64,000 nt of DNA, from contig NZ_VJZZ01000015.1 in the NCBI RefSeq assembly GCF_009659535.1, positions 1-64,000 of the forward strand, in the 5' to 3' direction. The position numbers were made by a program, and so were the translations under genes. How positions within the stretch are numbered: the first letter of the stretch is position 1; each line of letters opens with the position of its first letter. Origin of the DNA: Aggregicoccus sp. 17bor-14 (GTDB taxonomy: Bacteria > Myxococcota > Myxococcia > Myxococcales > Myxococcaceae). The notes beneath the pieces are model-generated. The model had not been told where the DNA came from. It did not search any database and worked only from the letters and a program-made list of their open reading frames with translations. Shown here piece by piece: positions 60,548 through 64,000 of this stretch.

Positions 60548-62292
60548 CGAAGCGCAAGGGCGCCCCCGAGGCGCCGCCCCAGTCCCCGCTCCAGCAGGCC
60601 GACCTCTTCGGCACCGCTCTGCCGAAGAGCGCCCCTCCCACCCGCGCGGGGGCCGTGCGCCCTGCGGCCGAGCGTGCGCCGGCGCCGCCTCCCGCTCCCG
60701 CCCCTGCTCAGGAGGTTTCCCAGCCCCTCGCGCCGCTCGCGGGCAGCCCCGCCGCGAGCGCGCCCAACGGCGCCGCCAAGGCCGCGCGCACCGTGCTCAC
60801 GGTGGGCGAGCTCACCCGGCAGATCAAGAACACGCTGGAGACGAAGTACACGCGCGTCATCGTGCGCGGCGAGGTCTCGAGCTTCCGCGGTGCGAACGCG
60901 CGCGGGCACCTGTACTTCACGATGAAGGACGCGGGCGCCTCCATCGACGCGAAGCTGTGGGCCTCGCAGGCGGCGCGCCTGCGCTTCGCGCTGCGCGACG
61001 GGCTCGCGGTGGTCGCCGAGGGGAGCGTGGACCTCTACGAGCCCCAGGGGCGCTACAGCCTCATCGTGAGCCGGCTGGAGCCGGAGGGGGAGGGGGCGCT
61101 CGCGCTCGCCTTCGAGCAGCTCAAGGAGCGGCTCGCGGCCGAGGGGCTCATCGGCGACCGGCGCATCCGGCCGCCCAGGCCCGTGCCCTTCCTGCCCCGG
61201 CGCATCGGCGTGGTGACGAGCCGCACGGGCGCGGCGCTGCAGGACTTCCTGCGCGTGCTGCACTCGCGCCACCCGCGCCTGCCGGTGCTGGTGTGCGACG
61301 CGCGCGTGCAGGGGGAGGGGAGCGCCGAGGAGGTGGCGCGCGGCATCGAGCGGCTCGCCCGCACGGACGTGGACGTGATCGTGGTGACGCGCGGCGGTGG
61401 CTCGGTGGAGGACCTCTGGACCTTCAACGAGGAGCGCGTGGCGCGCGCCATCCACGCGAGCCCCGTGCCGGTGGTGAGCGCCATCGGCCACGAGATCGAC
61501 TTCACCATCGCGGACTTCGTCGCGGACCTGCGCGCGCCCACGCCGAGCGCGGCGGCCGAGCGGCTCGCGCCGGTGCTCGCGGACCTGCAGTTCACGCTCG
61601 CGACGCAGGAGGCGCGGCTGCGCCAGGCGGCGACGCGGCGGGTGCTGGAGCTGCGCGGGGGGCTGAGCGCGCAGTCGGGGCGGCTCGTGGACCCGCGGCG
61701 GCAGCTCGGGCAGCAGCGGCTGCACCTCTCCGAGCAGCTCGAGCGCGCGATGCGGGTGCTGCGCCCCTCCCTGCGCCAGCGGCGCGCGGGGCTGCAGGCG
61801 CTGGACGAGCGGCTGCAGCGCGCGGCGCCCCAGGCGCGGCTCGCCGAGCAGCGCCAGCGCCTGCTCAAGCTGCATGCGCGGCTCACCGAGGCCCTGCGCG
61901 CGCAGCTCAGCGCCCAGCGCGCGCAGCTCACGGGGGACCGCCTCCGGCTCGAGCGCGCCTCGCCCGCGGCGCTCGTGGCCGCCCAGCGCACGGCCCTGCT
62001 GGACCGGCGCGCTCGCCTGCTTGCTGGCGAGCGGCTCGCCCAGGGGCAGGCCCAGGCGCACTTCCAGCGGCTCGCGGCCCGGCTGGACGCGATGAGCCCG
62101 CTCAAGGTGATGTCGCGCGGCTACGCGGTGGCCTTCCGCAAGGCGGACGGCCGGGTGGTGCGCAGCATGGCGGACGTGCAGGTGGGGGACGCGCTGGGGG
62201 TGAAGTTCGCCAACGGCGGGGCCCGCACGCTGGGGGCCTGCGAGGAGATCGAGGCCACGGTGACGGCGCTGAGTGGGCCGGGCGACTGTTGA
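60544..62292 (+). CDS. xseA: exodeoxyribonuclease VII large subunit with long N-terminal extension
   Basis: A 582-residue XseA, longer than the usual 400-460. The family part begins near residue 80 (LTVGELTRQIKNTLETKYTRVIVRGEVSSF, OB-fold), followed by the catalytic core (RIGVVTSRTGAALQDFLRVL, VDVIVVTRGGGSVEDLWTFNEE, IGHEIDFTIADFVADLRAPTPSAAAE) and the coiled-coil C-terminus. The first 80 residues are disordered, Pro/Ala-rich and contain QQADLFG, close to the beta-clamp binding pentapeptide QL(S/D)LF. It overlaps the FHA gene, which is unusual for xseA. Exonuclease VII degrades single-stranded DNA from both ends. Confidence 0.94.
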   Translation: MTKRKGAPEAPPQSPLQQADLFGTALPKSAPPTRAGAVRPAAERAPAPPPAPAPAQEVSQPLAPLAGSPAASAPNGAAKAARTVLTVGELTRQIKNTLETKYTRVIVRGEVSSFRGANARGHLYFTMKDAGASIDAKLWASQAARLRFALRDGLAVVAEGSVDLYEPQGRYSLIVSRLEPEGEGALALAFEQLKERLAAEGLIGDRRIRPPRPVPFLPRRIGVVTSRTGAALQDFLRVLHSRHPRLPVLVCDARVQGEGSAEEVARGIERLARTDVDVIVVTRGGGSVEDLWTFNEERVARAIHASPVPVVSAIGHEIDFTIADFVADLRAPTPSAAAERLAPVLADLQFTLATQEARLRQAATRRVLELRGGLSAQSGRLVDPRRQLGQQRLHLSEQLERAMRVLRPSLRQRRAGLQALDERLQRAAPQARLAEQRQRLLKLHARLTEALRAQLSAQRAQLTGDRLRLERASPAALVAAQRTALLDRRARLLAGERLAQGQAQAHFQRLAARLDAMSPLKVMSRGYAVAFRKADGRVVRSMADVQVGDALGVKFANGGARTLGACEEIEATVTALSGPGDC

Positions 62293-62336
62293 CCCCTGCT
62301 CCCCGGGACAAAGGGGGGTGCAAGCCAGCGCGCCGT

Positions 62337-62348
62337 CCTCTATAGAGG
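62337..62348. promoter_or_regulatory. CCTCTATAGAGG palindrome containing a -10-like sequence ahead of xseB
   Basis: A perfect 12-base palindrome whose centre includes TATAGA, a plausible -10 element for xseB (GTG 62388). A clear -35 is not seen. It is followed by a CT-rich stretch. It could be an operator overlapping the promoter. Confidence 0.4.
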
Positions 62349-62387
62349 GCCCAAGCTCTCTCTCTTCTCGAAGGCGGCAAGCACATC

Positions 62388-62732
62388 GTGGCCAAGGACA
62401 GCGCGAAGGACACGGCGAAGGACGGCAAGGAGCCGGGCAGCGCCCCGCCCGAGCAGTACGGGGACGTGGTGGGCCGGCTCGAGGGGGTGGTGGCGCAGCT
62501 GGAAGCCGGCACGCTCTCGCTGGAGGACTCGCTCAAGGCCTTCGAGGAGGGCATCAAGCTGGTGCGCCGCGGCGAGAGCCTGCTCAATGCCGCCGAGCAG
62601 CGCATCGAGCTGCTGCTGAGCGAGGACGGCAAGGACACGGCCGTGCGGCTGCAGACGGGCGTGAAGCCGCCCACCCTGCCGGCTGCCCCGCGCAAGGGGC
62701 CTCCCTCCGCGGACGAGGACGTGCCCTTCTAG
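62388..62732 (+). CDS. xseB: exodeoxyribonuclease VII small subunit
   Basis: A 114-residue protein with the XseB core (about 25-80: [50 protein letters not shown]), the two-helix fold that binds the large subunit. The Lys/Asp-rich start and Pro-rich tail ending DEDVPF are extra. The DEDVPF end resembles the C-terminal acidic DxDxPF tail of SSB proteins, which suggests an interaction surface. The start is GTG 62388. It follows xseA by 95 bases. Confidence 0.92.
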   Translation: MAKDSAKDTAKDGKEPGSAPPEQYGDVVGRLEGVVAQLEAGTLSLEDSLKAFEEGIKLVRRGESLLNAAEQRIELLLSEDGKDTAVRLQTGVKPPTLPAAPRKGPPSADEDVPF

Positions 62733-62748
62733 CCCCCTCGTGAGCGCC

Positions 62749-63153
62749 ATGGGAAAGCTCAAGGTCACCATTGTCGACGATGACCGCGACACGCGGGAGC
62801 TGCTCGCGGTCGCGCTCGAGGGCGAGGGCTTCGAGGTGACGGCGGCGGCCAACGGGCTGCGCCTCATCGCCTCGCTGCAGCTCAACCGCCCGGACGTCAT
62901 CCTGCTGGACGTGAACATGTCCTGGATCGACGGCTTCGAGCTGTGCCGCGCGGTGAAGAAGAACGAGGGCTTCCGGGACATCCCGGTCATCTTCGTGAGC
63001 GGGCGCTCGAGCCCGGAAGACCTGCAGCGCGGCAAGGAGGTGGGCGCCTCCGACTACTTCGTGAAGCCGCTGGACCTCGATGCGCTGATCACGCGCATCC
63101 GTACGCTGGTTCCCGGCTCTGGCTCCGCGCCCAGCCCCGGCCGGGCCCCCTGA
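62749..63153 (+). CDS. single-domain response regulator
   Basis: A 134-residue receiver domain without output: VTIVDDDRDTRELLAVAL, phospho-acceptor Asp54 in VILLDVNMSWIDGFE, VIFVSGRS and the Lys in DYFVKPLD. The tail is short and disordered. ATG 62749 or GTG 62740 are both possible. Such stand-alone receivers pass phosphate in phosphorelays or bind a partner. The hybrid kinase at 13562 lies far away, and no kinase is adjacent. Confidence 0.92.
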   Translation: MGKLKVTIVDDDRDTRELLAVALEGEGFEVTAAANGLRLIASLQLNRPDVILLDVNMSWIDGFELCRAVKKNEGFRDIPVIFVSGRSSPEDLQRGKEVGASDYFVKPLDLDALITRIRTLVPGSGSAPSPGRAP

Positions 63154-63172
63154 TTCTCCCCTGAGTCCCCAC

Positions 63173-64000
63173 ATGACGTCCGACTTCGTCCTGGAACCCT
63201 ACCTGCGCCGCCAGGCGGCGCGCGTGGAGGCGCTGCTCGCGGCGCGCATGGATTCACTCGCGCCCGCGGTGCCGCCGCGCCTCCTCGAGGCGATGCGCTA
63301 CTCGCTGCTGGGCGGTGGCAAGCGGCTGCGCCCGGTGCTGTGCCTCGCCTTCGCGGAGGCCGTGGGCGGCAGCAGCGGCGCAGGCGGGCGCGCGGCGGAG
63401 GACGCGGCGTGCGCGCTCGAGTACGTGCACACCTACTCGCTCGTGCACGACGACCTGCCGGCCATGGACGACGACGACCTGCGCCGCGGCCGCCCCACGA
63501 ACCACAAGGTCTACGGCGAGGCGATGGCCATCCTGGCCGGCGACGCGCTGCTCACCGAGGCGCTGGGCCTGGTGGCGGCGGGGGCGGAGCCCTGCCGCGC
63601 GGGCCTCTGCCGCGAGCTCGCGCAGGGCGCGGGGGCCGCGGGGATGGTGGGCGGGCAGGTGCTGGACATCGCGGAGGACCGCCCCGCCGAGCTCGGCTAC
63701 CTCACCCGCCTGCACCGTTTGAAGACGGGCGCGCTCATCCGGGCCGCCTGCCGCATGGGCGTGCTCGCGGCGGGCGGAGACGCCGGCGCGCTCGAGCGCG
63801 CGCACACCTACGGCGAGGCGGTGGGGCTCGCGTTCCAGATTGCCGACGACCTGCTGGACGTGACGGGCAGCGCGGCCGAGCTCGGAAAGCCGGTGGGCGC
63901 GGACGCGGCGGCGGGGCGCTTCACCTTCCCCGCGGTGCTGGGGCTCGAGGGCTCGCGCGAGCTCGCGGCGCGCAAGGTGGCCGAGGCGGTGGAGGCGGTG
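63173..64000 (+). CDS. polyprenyl (farnesyl/geranyl-type) diphosphate synthase, truncated by the window edge
   Basis: The first 276 codons of a polyprenyl synthetase, cut by the right edge of the window. The two Asp-rich motifs are present: DDLPAMDDDDLRRGRPT (first) and FQIADDLLDVTG (second). GGGKRLRPVLCLA binds the diphosphate. The enzyme joins isopentenyl diphosphate units to short allylic chains, the start of isoprenoid synthesis; ispA-type is likely by size and by the xseA-xseB-ispA neighbourhood. In many genomes dxs follows; that part is outside the window. Confidence 0.93.
   Translation, partial: MTSDFVLEPYLRRQAARVEALLAARMDSLAPAVPPRLLEAMRYSLLGGGKRLRPVLCLAFAEAVGGSSGAGGRAAEDAACALEYVHTYSLVHDDLPAMDDDDLRRGRPTNHKVYGEAMAILAGDALLTEALGLVAAGAEPCRAGLCRELAQGAGAAGMVGGQVLDIAEDRPAELGYLTRLHRLKTGALIRAACRMGVLAAGGDAGALERAHTYGEAVGLAFQIADDLLDVTGSAAELGKPVGADAAAGRFTFPAVLGLEGSRELAARKVAEAVEAV

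Overview
The window reads as chromosomal DNA of a myxobacterium (Myxococcota, most likely the Myxococcaceae/Cystobacterineae side). The evidence is the very high GC content with almost all codon third positions G or C, the HRDVSPQN-type Ser/Thr kinase with PEGA domains, the dense complement of two-component, STAS and FHA signalling proteins, -24/-12 (sigma-54) promoters, and a Tad-like cluster resembling the Kil predation locus of Myxococcus. No rRNA, tRNA, CRISPR array, insertion sequence or phage gene was recognised. The last gene runs off the right edge.

Layout. 1-884: C-rich, low-complexity sequence with a degenerate 16-17 bp tandem repeat, a pair of TGTCGACA palindromes and the kinase promoter. 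885-6184: a PEGA Ser/Thr kinase, then two adjacent KamA-family radical SAM aminomutase genes, one canonical and one divergent. 6167-10788: two small reverse-strand genes (a secreted protein and a sigma-region-4-like membrane protein), a SpoIID/LytB protein, and the queuosine genes queA and tgt. 10892-15703: an RsbR-RsbS-RsbT stressosome module followed by an ATPase/PP2C protein and a hybrid histidine kinase, with no sigma factor. 15856-19176: yajC-secD-secF, ending in a clear terminator. 19262-25981: an outer-membrane barrel protein, recJ, a YHS-domain protein, aspS, a lipid-kinase-like gene and a membrane protein.

26124-36553: a NarL-type two-component pair, a DUF72 protein with a clamp-binding motif, a small peptide gene plus Smr gene behind a sigma-54-type promoter, a RapA-like helicase, a zinc-ribbon membrane protein, a HEAT-cyclophilin lipoprotein and an HD-GYP regulator. 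36815-41081: a DapB-like dehydrogenase, a HadA/HadB-like dehydratase pair and an acyl-CoA dehydrogenase. 41174-45811: ExbB/ExbD, a LolB/DUF4292-like lipoprotein, an OppD/OppF ATPase pair without permeases, and a DUF2085 protein.

45801-60547 is the most distinctive part. An ECF sigma factor and its zinc-finger anti-sigma factor precede three TadE/TadG-type pseudopilins, two paired exported proteins, a 76-residue Flp-type prepilin with a GxxxxEY site, a membrane protein, CpaB, TadB, TadC and two FHA proteins. The motor ATPase, secretin, TadZ and prepilin peptidase are absent and must be encoded elsewhere if the machine works. The cluster runs by a 4-nt overlap into xseA, followed by xseB, a single-domain response regulator and an ispA-type prenyl synthase.
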